Virus record (IMG/VR): IMGVR_UViG_3300031974_003726
Span: 1 to 30,160 of that record
Length of the DNA stretch: 30,160 nucleotides
Direction: 5' to 3' (one strand)
DNA from: a virus
Shown here piece after piece: positions 1-7,345 of this stretch. Position numbers and translations under genes: made by a program. Below the pieces are notes generated by a model, which was not told the origin of the DNA, did not search any database, and saw nothing but the letters and a program-made list of their open reading frames with translations. Position 1 is the first letter of the stretch, and every line of letters begins with the position of its first letter.

Positions 1-26
1 TCTCTATTACATACTCTATCCCAATC

Positions 27-57
27 AAAAAGAACCCCCTATCCGCTAGGAGGTTCT
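27..57 (-). terminator. Rho-independent terminator ending the left-end minus-strand operon
   Basis: Read on the minus strand, an 11-bp stem (positions 47-57 with 31-41, all paired with one G-U wobble) closes a 5-nt loop and is followed at once by five U residues (31-27). It lies 26 bases past the stop of the gene ending at 83, as expected for the end of the 1551-to-83 operon. On the plus strand the same stem has a C-A mismatch and no U-run, so it is directional. Confidence 0.85.
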
Positions 58-82
58 CTCTCATTCGGCTCTATGTTTTGTC

Positions 83-643
83 TTACTTCTTGACGATCTT
101 CATGTCTTTTAGAATGGTTGCCATATCACTTTGAGCAAGGCGAATTGTACCATCTCGATCAAATAGTTTATATTTCATGCCACGTGGATTCTTTTCATCT
201 ACGAGAATAATACGTCCTACTTTTGACTTACCTACAATACGATGACCACTGGTGACTACAAGGCGAATTGGCTTTAATTGGCTTGCAATCGCATTACCGA
301 TCTTGACTTCTACGATACTTCCTTTTCGAAGTTTGTCATAGATGTCTTTTGCTTTGTCATTGTCCATGCTTTGTAGATTCTCACGAATGGCTTCTTCGCC
401 AATCTGTGTTGAAAGGTAATCTGCCATGCCATCAAGTTTGTCAATAGCGATTGCGACTTTGTTCGTCCACCATGAAGGTAGTGAGTCTTCATCGTCAAGC
501 CCTGACAGTCCTCTTTCCATCTTGTTCAATGCATCACGAGCAATTTTAATTTGATTTTTGGCAGATATAACGTCGTGATGACCACCTTCTGTGATGGTCT
601 CTTCATTGATCAAGCCACGAATTGATGATTCTAGATTTTTCAT
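83..643 (-). CDS. Conserved phage protein with WWTNK motif and capsid-targeting-like N-terminus
   Basis: A 186-residue protein of unknown function. Residues about 56-81 hold the stretch LPSWWTNKVAIAIDKLDGMA, which I recall as recurrent in hypothetical proteins of marine T4-like phages; that is recollection, not a search. The C-terminal 80 residues look like a small beta-rich domain. The N-terminus contains LINE-E (residues 11-15) and TITE-G (16-20), both matching the (L/I)-x-E consensus cut by T4 prohead protease gp21, so it may be a head-packaged protein. The ATG start is supported by AAGGA about 7 bases upstream. It is last in a three-gene operon, 9 bases after its neighbour, and a terminator follows. 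Coding is clear; function is unknown. Confidence 0.85.
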   Translation of the reverse strand: MKNLESSIRGLINEETITEGGHHDVISAKNQIKIARDALNKMERGLSGLDDEDSLPSWWTNKVAIAIDKLDGMADYLSTQIGEEAIRENLQSMDNDKAKDIYDKLRKGSIVEVKIGNAIASQLKPIRLVVTSGHRIVGKSKVGRIILVDEKNPRGMKYKLFDRDGTIRLAQSDMATILKDMKIVKK

Positions 644-652
644 TTTTGATCC

Positions 653-976
653 TTACTTATATCTTTTCTTATTAAACTCGTTCATGGCTTGAATGATGTC
701 ACGAGTTAAAACTTCTGCCTTAAATTCGAAATAATCCCGAATCTTTCTTTTTTCAGAAGAACTGAGTTCAGTTTTTGCCGAAGATTTTTTATCTTTTACT
801 GGTGGCAATTTCTCGTATTCATACTCAAGACGCATCTCGATGGATTGATACAAGTCTTTAATTTTAGAATCAAAAAGTCTTTTGAGTGAATCAAATGTAA
901 CCTCATGCTTTGATTCACTGAGAGCCTGGTGATAGCCTGCTTCGTATGCTTCTTGTAGTTTGTCTTCAAAGTTCAC
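653..976 (-). CDS. Small charged protein with EAYxxGYxxAL N-terminal motif, GTG start
   Basis: A 107-residue hydrophilic, mostly helical protein with no recognised domain. The first 22 residues (LQE-AYEAGYHQALSE-S) closely resemble the start of the plus-strand protein at 6789 (INE-AYAKGYAAGLEE-T). Both carry two (L/I)-x-E sites, at residues 7-9 and 19-21 here. The shared leader on otherwise unrelated proteins suggests a targeting peptide rather than a functional domain. The start is GTG at 976-974. It overlaps the TGA stop of the upstream gene in a 4-base GTGA junction, implying translational coupling. A central Lys/Ser-rich linker (about residues 60-75) separates two helical parts. Confidence 0.75.
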   Translation of the reverse strand: MNFEDKLQEAYEAGYHQALSESKHEVTFDSLKRLFDSKIKDLYQSIEMRLEYEYEKLPPVKDKKSSAKTELSSSEKRKIRDYFEFKAEVLTRDIIQAMNEFNKKRYK

Positions 977-1551
977 GGTCTGTCATCCTCTGTTGATCTG
1001 TTTGGCCCTCTCATGCCACCAAATTGATACGGGTCAATTGGGTAGCCAGCATAAGGGTAGGGTGTGTCGAGTGTAGGGCGCCTCTTGTTGATTGCTCGTC
1101 TTACGTCTTTTTCATACTTGAGTTTTCTTGAGAGTTTGTTGATTTCGTCGCCAACACCAGAGAAACCACCAAGTGATTCGTTCATGCCAGAGTTGAGGTC
1201 TTCGAATCTCTCTGTGATGTAATCAAGAAGATCTTCTGTGTTGGTTTCAAAGTAGTCAGAGACTTGACGTTCGGCTTTGAGATCATAATTCACAGGACCT
1301 CGACCCTCGTATGGTTGAACAAGTTCATTGACAACTTTTCTTTCCATTTCGCGCCAGTGCTTCTCGAACACTTTTCTTGCTCTTGCAAAGTTAAACTTTT
1401 GACCTTTTTGCTCATCAAGTTCTACAGATTCAGTCTTGCAATGACCAGCATTCAGTTTAGTCTTTTTCTTTCCTTCAGTCTTGCAATGACCAGCGTTTAG
1501 TTTGGCTTTTTTCTTCTCTTCTTCAAGAAGTTGTTTCTGTAGATAATGCAT
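973..1551 (-). CDS. Unknown protein with duplicated LNAGHCKTE peptide and LDE site
   Basis: A 192-residue protein of unknown function. After a basic, Lys-rich N-terminus, the peptide LNAGHCKTE occurs twice (residues 18-26 and 33-41) because of a 45-bp tandem duplication. It is followed by ESVELDE-Q (41-48), the same kind of peptide that separates the modules of the 894-residue protein encoded divergently at 1697. The middle (about 55-155) is charged and helical; the C-terminus is Pro/Gly/Tyr-rich. The ATG start is supported by CGGAG 7 bases upstream. It is the first gene of the left-end operon and is preceded by both a sigma70-like and a late-type promoter. I infer a virion-associated protein with a removable leader ending near residue 47. 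Confidence 0.75.
   Translation of the reverse strand: MHYLQKQLLEEEKKKAKLNAGHCKTEGKKKTKLNAGHCKTESVELDEQKGQKFNFARARKVFEKHWREMERKVVNELVQPYEGRGPVNYDLKAERQVSDYFETNTEDLLDYITERFEDLNSGMNESLGGFSGVGDEINKLSRKLKYEKDVRRAINKRRPTLDTPYPYAGYPIDPYQFGGMRGPNRSTEDDRP
1429..1518. repeat. Two-copy 45-bp in-frame tandem repeat
   Basis: Positions 1429-1473 and 1474-1518 are directly adjacent 45-bp copies, 38 of 45 bases identical by hand count; the first 21 bases of each copy are exact. The length is a multiple of three, so the reading frame is kept and LNAGHCKTE plus a Lys-rich linker appears twice near the N-terminus of the 973-1551 protein. Most of the differences are synonymous or in the linker, which suggests the peptide is retained by selection. 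Confidence 0.85.
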
Positions 1552-1571
1552 TTTAGATCTCCGTTAGACTC

Positions 1572-1599
1572 AATCTACTATCTGAGTGATGTGTGTCAA
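1572..1599 (-). promoter_or_regulatory. Sigma70-like (early) promoter for the left-end minus operon
   Basis: On the minus strand, TTGACA (1599-1594) is followed after 16 bp by TAGATT (1577-1572). The -35 is perfect and the -10 matches four of six consensus bases. It lies 21 bases upstream of the ATG at 1551, whose CGGAG ribosome site falls between. The 16-bp spacing matches three other promoters in this window. Confidence 0.6.
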
Positions 1600-1635
1600 G
1601 TAATTGTTGAGCAATTTTACGATTGTGATTACTAG

Positions 1636-1642
1636 TATTTAT
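1636..1642 (-). promoter_or_regulatory. T4-type late promoter, leftward
   Basis: The minus strand reads GAATAAATA, containing the ATAAATA core recognised by T4 gp55-type sigma factors. Transcription would start near 1630 and read into the gene at 1551, giving that operon both early and late expression. It is one arm of a perfect 9-bp inverted repeat whose other arm is the rightward late promoter. Confidence 0.5.
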
Positions 1643-1658
1643 TCGATTTTGGCGTTTG

Positions 1659-1666
1659 AATAAATA
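1659..1666 (+). promoter_or_regulatory. T4-type late promoter, rightward
   Basis: AATAAATA, one base from the T4 late consensus TATAAATA. Expected start is near 1672, leaving a leader of about 25 bases with AAGGA before the ATG at 1697. This would drive the block of genes beginning with the 894-residue protein. Confidence 0.65.
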
Positions 1667-1696
1667 GTTCTAAGTGCTTACAACAAGGAAACAACA

Positions 1697-4381
1697 ATGC
1701 ATTGGAAGATGAAGCAAACACTCAATGAGAACAAAAATCACCACATCGACGAAACCGTGAAAACCGCGTTCAAAGATTTCGACATGGACTCAAGAGTCTT
1801 TTTAGCAAAACTCAAAAAGTTTGGCTTTGAAAAACAATACAAAAAAATGTTAAAAAACTTCGATAAGCACGCCAAACCAGGTGATGGTTTTTACTTTATT
1901 GATGGTGGTAGAGAACTTGGTTTTCAAGTTCACCCCGTGGCTGATATGATGATGGGGCCAAAGATCAAGAAACTTGGTGACACACAAGACTTAGGTGGTG
2001 GCAAAACTGCTAGACTCATCGCAATCAAAGAAGGTGTTCAGATTGACGAAAATAATGTGACTGTCAAGTTCGTTGTAGACGCTGATCAAAACTCATATGA
2101 GAGTATTACTCGTGATCCCAAACTTAAGAAACTACCAGGTTTTCTTGGCCTTCATAACATAGTATTTCAATCTCGCAAGAAAAAGGCTGTGTTCACATTT
2201 CGTAAGGAAAGGGGAAATTGGCCGAGGTTCGAGAAGTTGCTCAAGAAGCACGGCTTGAAATTGGTCGATACCATCTATGAAGGTTCTAAGAAACTTGATG
2301 AATCCAATGTTTACAACCCACCAAAAAATAGTTCTGCCTACTATGGAAAGAAAAGTTTTGCAATCGTGGATAGATACGGCAGCATCATTCGTGTTGGTTT
2401 GTCAGAAAAACAAGCCCGTAAATTAGTGCAGCCTGGTCAGATGGTTGATAATCTTCCTGGTGCAAAAGTTGGTCAGGTTCTCAAAAAAAATAATGTTCCT
2501 GATTTTTATCGAGAATCTGTGCATGTTGATGAGCAAGGACCTCTTGGTGGAGGTCTTACAAATCCAACTCTTCCATTTTTACCTCAAGTTGCTCAGAAAC
2601 AAAAAACAGGAAAATATCGTCCTGGCCGTCGAGAAATTGGTCGTCGAAGACCAGCACCTGGACTTGTTAATCCTGGTGGTCCCCCAATTCAATTTGAAGG
2701 ACTAGCAGCCCGTGACATACAAGGCATGATCAAGGGGTTAAACAAGAAAGCCAAGCAAGAGATTGCAGGTGTTCTGAATGACATGAACCTCAGTGGCTAT
2801 GGTGACTACGAAGCAAGAGCAGACAACGTTCATAAATTCAAACCTAAAGATTTGCTTAAGGCGATGAATAAGGTAATGAAACTTGAGCAGGCTAATATTG
2901 TTGAGTTCAATGATAAGTTTATGAAGACAGGCAAGTATGCCAGTAAACAAGACAAAGCACATTATGCCAAAAAACGAAAAGAGTTCGAACGAGAACTTAA
3001 AAAAGCAGGCATAAAATTCCACTTTGTTGCTGGAAATCAAAAAGGACCTGTCGAAGATACCTATTATGTTTCCTTTAAGAATAATCAAAAAGCACATCAA
3101 ATAGCAAACAAGTTGTTTGCTGGTGCAGTGTTTAGTTCAGAGATACGACGATTCGGCATCTCGGCTGTGAGCGAGGTTTCATTTTCTGAATTCAGTGAGT
3201 CTGTGCAACTTGATGAAGGCAGCACAATAGAATTTAAATTTAAAAACCCAATGAAAGCCGGTGCCTTCATGCGACGAATCATGCGAGATAAACTCGCAAG
3301 TGAAGTAGACCGATATGACGGGGATAGAAGTCCTGAAGAAATTGTTCAAGTCATCATGCACCCAAACGACTACGAGAGAAACGATATTGAAAGGTTGGCA
3401 AAGCAATACAAAGGTGAACTGCGTGAGGATCTACAAATTGATGAGATGTCTGCAAGAGATCACTATAGAAGATACAAGAACAAGAATCGTGTAACATCTA
3501 TCGACCGCGAGCGTTTCCCAAATCGTGAAAGAGAAGGTCTTGAAGGACCGTATCGCACCAAGAAAACGGGTCTGATTTATTACTATGATAGAAAGGCTGG
3601 TAAGTATTACGATCCACAAACCGACATGTACCTTAGCGTTGATGATATCATGGAAAGCATGGGCATCAATGAGCAAAAAGTAAGCACCTTTGTAGTTGAG
3701 TTAGATACTTGGCATAACCCAAAAAGATATGCTAATTTTCTTAAAGATTATGGTATTGTAAGGTCAGAAAAAGACTACACAATACAACGAAGAAAAGTGT
3801 CCTTTAAATACAAGCCTGTTCGTGGAGTTTCACTCAAACATATTGAACTATTAGGAACTGTGTTGAAAAATGTTGGTGGTAAATTTCGTAGAATCGAGGC
3901 AACTCCAGAAATTGAAAAAACGGCCAGACAAGCACACAAAAAAGCAAAGTTTATACGAGATATTGCTGATGAAGACCGTAAACCAATTAAAATTCCAAAG
4001 AATTTCTTTGATGTAGATTACGAAAAAATTCGCCGGGATCATGAGGATGCTGTAAGACGTGCGCAGGATGAAAGCATCAATGAAAGTGATCACTACAGCA
4101 AAAAAGATTTGTACACCGACAAAGACATTAAGAAACTAAGTAAAGCGTATGGCAATGAAAGTTACAAGGGTGGCTTTAGAGGTGACAAAGAAGATTTGCC
4201 TGGTGCAGTAAAGCAAATGCTTCGCTATATCAGTAACTACTCTAACAACGACTTGATAGTTATTGCTTTGGCTGACATTCCACATGCTTCAACACAAGCA
4301 AAAATAGAGTTAAAATTGCTCAGAGGCTATGAGATCAAAGGTCGACCACCAAAGAAAAGATCAGACTTCGTAAAAAAATAA
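1697..4381 (+). CDS. Multi-module virion polyprotein candidate with repeated (L/I)DE sites
   Basis: An 894-residue protein of unknown function built from small modules separated by near-identical acidic peptides. The peptides end in I-D-E19, I-D-E118, L-D-E202, V-D-E279, L-D-E507, I-D-E583, I-N-E659 and I-N-E796, several of them in the form ES-V-x-(L/V)-DE. Module lengths between them are about 99, 84, 77, 228, 76, 76, 137 and 98 residues. Several modules look like small alpha/beta folds with a beta strand straight after the site. T4 prohead protease gp21 cleaves after (L/I)-x-E, so I infer a head-packaged precursor cut into about eight peptides. Residues 280-335 are a Pro/Gly-rich linker. 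The N-terminus MHWK is shared with the proteins at 10243 and 11262. The ATG has AAGGA upstream and a late promoter at 1659. Alternatives are a baseplate or tail protein with repeated linkers. Confidence 0.85.
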   Translation: MHWKMKQTLNENKNHHIDETVKTAFKDFDMDSRVFLAKLKKFGFEKQYKKMLKNFDKHAKPGDGFYFIDGGRELGFQVHPVADMMMGPKIKKLGDTQDLGGGKTARLIAIKEGVQIDENNVTVKFVVDADQNSYESITRDPKLKKLPGFLGLHNIVFQSRKKKAVFTFRKERGNWPRFEKLLKKHGLKLVDTIYEGSKKLDESNVYNPPKNSSAYYGKKSFAIVDRYGSIIRVGLSEKQARKLVQPGQMVDNLPGAKVGQVLKKNNVPDFYRESVHVDEQGPLGGGLTNPTLPFLPQVAQKQKTGKYRPGRREIGRRRPAPGLVNPGGPPIQFEGLAARDIQGMIKGLNKKAKQEIAGVLNDMNLSGYGDYEARADNVHKFKPKDLLKAMNKVMKLEQANIVEFNDKFMKTGKYASKQDKAHYAKKRKEFERELKKAGIKFHFVAGNQKGPVEDTYYVSFKNNQKAHQIANKLFAGAVFSSEIRRFGISAVSEVSFSEFSESVQLDEGSTIEFKFKNPMKAGAFMRRIMRDKLASEVDRYDGDRSPEEIVQVIMHPNDYERNDIERLAKQYKGELREDLQIDEMSARDHYRRYKNKNRVTSIDRERFPNREREGLEGPYRTKKTGLIYYYDRKAGKYYDPQTDMYLSVDDIMESMGINEQKVSTFVVELDTWHNPKRYANFLKDYGIVRSEKDYTIQRRKVSFKYKPVRGVSLKHIELLGTVLKNVGGKFRRIEATPEIEKTARQAHKKAKFIRDIADEDRKPIKIPKNFFDVDYEKIRRDHEDAVRRAQDESINESDHYSKKDLYTDKDIKKLSKAYGNESYKGGFRGDKEDLPGAVKQMLRYISNYSNNDLIVIALADIPHASTQAKIELKLLRGYEIKGRPPKKRSDFVKK

Positions 4382-4391
4382 AGACACACGC

Positions 4392-4712
4392 ATGAAATCA
4401 TTTCTAGAATATTTTGATGAAGGCAAGCGTATACCCAAGACTCGTAAGAATCAAGACCCTGATACTCACAGCGATCTTTACACTGACGAAAATCCAAAAG
4501 GAACAATTCACGGTCTTGGGTTTAAAGATGTAAAAACCGCCGAAGCATCAGTCAAAAAAATTGAGTCATCAAATCGAACACATGCTCATAAAATTCAAGC
4601 AGCAATCGCCATGGAACAAAGAGCAAAGGTGATGGGCAAGAAAGAAGAAGCCGCTGTGTATCGAAAGTACATTGAAAAGATGAAAAAGATAACGAAAGAA
4701 AAGAACAAATGA
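4392..4712 (+). CDS. Conserved small phage protein (HSDLYTDENPKGT family)
   Basis: A 106-residue basic protein. The segment HSDLYTDENPKGTIHGLGF (about residues 27-45) followed by a helical AHKIQAAIAMEQRA region (about 65-78) is a combination I recall from many marine T4-like phages, always unnamed. The first ten residues, MKSFLEYFDE-G, resemble the T4 internal-protein leader MKTYQEFIAE-A in spacing and in the acidic residue at position 10, although Phe replaces Leu/Ile two before the Glu. The gene starts 10 bases after the 894-residue protein and overlaps the next gene by 4 bases (ATGA), so it belongs to the same late transcript. Function is unknown. Confidence 0.8.
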   Translation: MKSFLEYFDEGKRIPKTRKNQDPDTHSDLYTDENPKGTIHGLGFKDVKTAEASVKKIESSNRTHAHKIQAAIAMEQRAKVMGKKEEAAVYRKYIEKMKKITKEKNK

Positions 4713-5038
4713 AAGACTTCTACAATTACCTCTACGAACAAAGTCAACCAGCAGGAAGAATAGACTTCAGCAACATTGGTGACGTAGACAATCCTAACAT
4801 TCTTGTTCGTGGCTATGGTTCAATGACACTCAAAACATTGAACAGTCAGGTCGCAAAAAGACTTCGCAATCTTGCTGATCGGCTTGAAAAGAAAGGTGAT
4901 ACAGATTACCTTGCACGAGAAATGAGCGACGATGGTATCGTTCGTTTGTTCGTCGATGCAATCACAGCCGTTGAAAAAGAAATGAAGACACCATCAGTCA
5001 AAAGAAAGTTCACAAATCTCAAAAAGAAAATGCGATGA
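4709..5038 (+). CDS. Conserved small phage protein with T4-like capsid-targeting leader
   Basis: A 109-residue basic, mainly helical protein of unknown function. The motif GYGSMTLKTL (about residues 35-44) leads into an amphipathic helix AKRLRNLADRLEKKGD and an acidic helix ending in a Lys-rich tail. The leader MKDFYNYLYE-Q has L8-Y9-E10, exactly the (L/I)-x-E pattern and position seen in the T4 internal-protein leader. It overlaps both neighbours by 4 bases (ATGA at each end), indicating coupled translation in the late block. I infer a head-internal protein that would lose its first ten residues. Confidence 0.78.
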   Translation: MKDFYNYLYEQSQPAGRIDFSNIGDVDNPNILVRGYGSMTLKTLNSQVAKRLRNLADRLEKKGDTDYLAREMSDDGIVRLFVDAITAVEKEMKTPSVKRKFTNLKKKMR

Positions 5039-6141
5039 AAAAATTCTTCAATTATCTAACTGATGATTATGATCCTGAAGCCGACTATGCAAGTCCATTA
5101 ACAAAGATTCGGGATAGTAAAGCCGCAAAAGAAGTTTTATCTCTGATCAAAACGGAGAAAGATTTTCGTGAAGCATTTGGTAAAATCTTTTTTGGTGAAC
5201 TCAAAAGAGACAAAGAAAGAAACACACCCATTGAAGACTACTTCGAGTATGTTATGAACATATGGGTTCGTCACAACGATTTGAAATTTCCATCTTCATT
5301 CTTCAACATATTTCAAAAGTTTAGAAATGTTTTTCCTCAAGACTTGATTCCAGAATCAAAAGTTTTGTATCGTGGTATCAATATGGAAAATATTGTGATG
5401 TCAGAATATGGCGTCGATGAAAAAATGAGAAAAAATGTAATGAAACTTTTTCGTGATCCATCAAAGTTCAAAATCGAAGGCAACACCGCAGTCAAAAAAT
5501 TTAGATACACACCGAAACGAGAACTTGAAAGTTGGACTATATCAGAGGAAATTGCTCTAGAGTTTTCTGGTGCAATCGCAGGTGCCTCTGTAAACATCGA
5601 TAACGCTTTTCGTGTTCACAACGAAAACACCATAGCAAAATTCAACACTAATAAGGCACACTTACCAAATGCAGGAGAGCGTTTGTGGAAAATGTTTCAT
5701 CAATCTTATGGGCGGTGGGATGAGTTGCAGCAATTGAAGAAAGAATATCCAATTTTGACACCAACAGGAAAAGCATCGATGCCTTTGTTCAAGAAATACT
5801 TCAAGGCTTTGATCAATCGTGACAAAAAATCATATCAGTCTGCGATGGTTGATCTTTTTCTAAAAAGAGGAATACCAATCATCATAGAGATTGATTACAC
5901 ACCAGATGACTTTGTGTTTAGTTCAGAATTGCTTAATCGTTATTCACTCGAATCTGTTGGCAAAGAAGAGTACGAATCTCTTCGTGTTGGCAAAAGGCCA
6001 TTTGACTGTAAACTTAGAGTTCCTTCTGTGTTAATTGATGTTTTGAAGGGTAAACTGCCAAAAGAATTCTTTGAGGTGCAAACAATGATCAACTTTAACA
6101 GATCTGGTGATGCTGTTGCAAAAGGTGATCGCCAAACATAA
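5035..6141 (+). CDS. Probable Alt-like mono-ADP-ribosyltransferase, head-packaged candidate
   Basis: A 368-residue protein. The three parts of an R-S-E class ADP-ribosyltransferase can be read in order: LYRG with R113, SWTISEEIALEF with S166-W-T, and an E-x-E candidate at E312-Y-E314 followed by a beta-rich C-terminus. The family transfers ADP-ribose from NAD to protein side chains; T4 Alt, ModA and ModB modify host RNA polymerase and other proteins, and Alt is carried in the head. The leader MKKFFNYLTDD resembles the leaders of the two preceding proteins, but has Asp at the position of the expected Glu. It overlaps the upstream gene by 4 bases. The spacing between motifs 2 and 3 is long (about 145 residues), so the E-x-E assignment is the weakest part. 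A Pro-rich or coiled region is absent. Confidence 0.6.
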   Translation: MKKFFNYLTDDYDPEADYASPLTKIRDSKAAKEVLSLIKTEKDFREAFGKIFFGELKRDKERNTPIEDYFEYVMNIWVRHNDLKFPSSFFNIFQKFRNVFPQDLIPESKVLYRGINMENIVMSEYGVDEKMRKNVMKLFRDPSKFKIEGNTAVKKFRYTPKRELESWTISEEIALEFSGAIAGASVNIDNAFRVHNENTIAKFNTNKAHLPNAGERLWKMFHQSYGRWDELQQLKKEYPILTPTGKASMPLFKKYFKALINRDKKSYQSAMVDLFLKRGIPIIIEIDYTPDDFVFSSELLNRYSLESVGKEEYESLRVGKRPFDCKLRVPSVLIDVLKGKLPKEFFEVQTMINFNRSGDAVAKGDRQT

Positions 6142-6144
6142 ATA
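6137..6144 (+). promoter_or_regulatory. T4-type late promoter giving a leaderless transcript
   Basis: CATAAATA, seven of eight bases of the T4 late consensus. Using T4 spacing (last A of the octamer at about -6), +1 falls at 6150, the A of the next gene's ATG. There is no Shine-Dalgarno sequence before that ATG. The octamer overlaps the stop codon of the ADP-ribosyltransferase gene (6139-6141). Confidence 0.5.
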
Positions 6145-6149
6145 ATTGT

Positions 6150-6755
6150 ATGCTCTCAGAAGAGAAAAAACTCATCGATCATGTACGAAGCGAATGCAAA
6201 GAACACGGCATTCGCTTTGTTCTTTCTAATCATCAGGCAGTAAATACAGGTGAGCGTTGCAGAGCATCAGGCTATTTCGATGAGACATCTCTCGTAGTGG
6301 CAAAAAAATCAAGCAAGTGGGTGCAAACACTTGCACATGAATACTGCCACATGTGTCAGTGGCTTGAAGGTGAGCCAAAATACACAGCAAAAACAGAAGA
6401 CGGTCGATGTCCATGTATGGTATTTCTCGAATGGGTGAATGGTATACATGATGATAAAGATCTTGCTTTTGATGCAATGAAAAAAGTAATCGAAATGGAA
6501 CGAGACTGCGAAATTCGAACAGAAAAATTGCTACAAGAGTATGGCCTTCTTCAGTGTCAGAATGAGATAAATACCTTTCGTGTTCGTGCAAATGCATATT
6601 TGTACTCACATTGGGTTTCGTTTCAAGAAAAAAGATGGCCAAAAGCAAGGTGGTCTACTTTGATTGATCCAGAAATGATGCCTAAAACATTTCGATGTAA
6701 ACCGCATGAAAAATGCTCTGCTCGAATCTATCAGCATGTGTCAAAAATCATGTAA
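6150..6755 (+). CDS. Zinc metallopeptidase-like protein (HEYCH)
   Basis: A 201-residue protein with LAHEYCHMCQW, giving an H63-E64-x-x-H67 zincin zinc site in a predicted helix. A downstream acidic helix (EMERDCEIRTEKLL, about residues 114-127) could supply the third ligand. It has many Cys residues, including CPC near residue 88. No signal peptide is seen, so it should be cytoplasmic or virion-associated. Small HExxH proteins are common in T4-like marine phages, but their substrates are unknown to me. It lies in the late block between two late promoters and has no ribosome site before its ATG. An inactive structural homologue is possible. Confidence 0.72.
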   Translation: MLSEEKKLIDHVRSECKEHGIRFVLSNHQAVNTGERCRASGYFDETSLVVAKKSSKWVQTLAHEYCHMCQWLEGEPKYTAKTEDGRCPCMVFLEWVNGIHDDKDLAFDAMKKVIEMERDCEIRTEKLLQEYGLLQCQNEINTFRVRANAYLYSHWVSFQEKRWPKARWSTLIDPEMMPKTFRCKPHEKCSARIYQHVSKIM

Positions 6756-6756
6756 A

Positions 6757-6764
6757 AATAAATA
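6757..6764 (+). promoter_or_regulatory. T4-type late promoter
   Basis: AATAAATA directly after the stop of the metallopeptidase-like gene. Expected start is near 6770, leaving a short leader with AGGAG at 6778-6782, 6 bases before the ATG at 6789. Confidence 0.6.
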
Positions 6765-6788
6765 AGTTTATCTTCCTAGGAGTTAAAA

Positions 6789-7322
6789 ATGAGCAGAGAT
6801 AATCGATTACAAAAAAGAATTAATGAAGCGTATGCAAAAGGATACGCTGCCGGTCTTGAAGAGACAACACATCTTTCAGAACAATTCGGTGGTGGTGCAC
6901 CTGGTGGCACAACAACAACAATTGGTGGAAACGGAACACTCGACTTCAACGACTATACGTTTATTCTGAGCCTTCTTGGTGAAAACAACACATATGGTGC
7001 CTTAATAAATTATACAATAAGACAGGGTTCTCCTGGTCTTCTTCAATTGCCAAGTGGCGTTTTCATTAATATCATGGATGGCTCACCATTCCTTGTTGTA
7101 GCAAGAACAAACCCCCCAACAGTTGAATTTGACTTTGATGCTCTTGGTCAATTCTTTGGAGTGCCGAATCCTGGTGGTCAACCAGCAGGACCTCGACCAC
7201 CTCAACGTTCAACGATTAGACCAGGAACAAACTTTGCTCGTCCTTCGCGTCAAGCAAACAGACCTGGCATTCAACAAGGACCAGGCGGCGGTTTTGGTGG
7301 CGGAATGCAACCACCTATGTAA
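6789..7322 (+). CDS. Gly/Pro-rich late protein with capsid-targeting-like leader
   Basis: A 177-residue protein of unknown function in three parts. The leader (residues 1-32) has three (L/I)-x-E sites, INE-A (11-14), LEE-T (23-26) and LSE-Q (29-32), and the EAYxxGYxxGL motif shared with the protein at 653-976. A compact middle (about 50-125) alternates hydrophobic and Asn/Gly residues. The tail (about 125-177) is Gly/Pro/Arg/Gln-rich and ends in GGGFGGGMQPPM, probably disordered. It has its own late promoter, a strong AGGAG ribosome site and a terminator 24 bases downstream, so it is a single-gene transcription unit, which suggests high late expression. I infer a virion component. Confidence 0.8.
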   Translation: MSRDNRLQKRINEAYAKGYAAGLEETTHLSEQFGGGAPGGTTTTIGGNGTLDFNDYTFILSLLGENNTYGALINYTIRQGSPGLLQLPSGVFINIMDGSPFLVVARTNPPTVEFDFDALGQFFGVPNPGGQPAGPRPPQRSTIRPGTNFARPSRQANRPGIQQGPGGGFGGGMQPPM

Positions 7323-7345
7323 ATTCGCTAAAAATTTAAGCATGA

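Noticed and set aside
1429-1518. CRISPR-like array
   Set aside because: There are only two adjacent copies without spacers, inside a coding region and in frame.
6568-6574. ATAAATA inside the HEYCH gene
   Set aside because: It is about 200 bases before the next gene, which already has a better placed late promoter at 6757.
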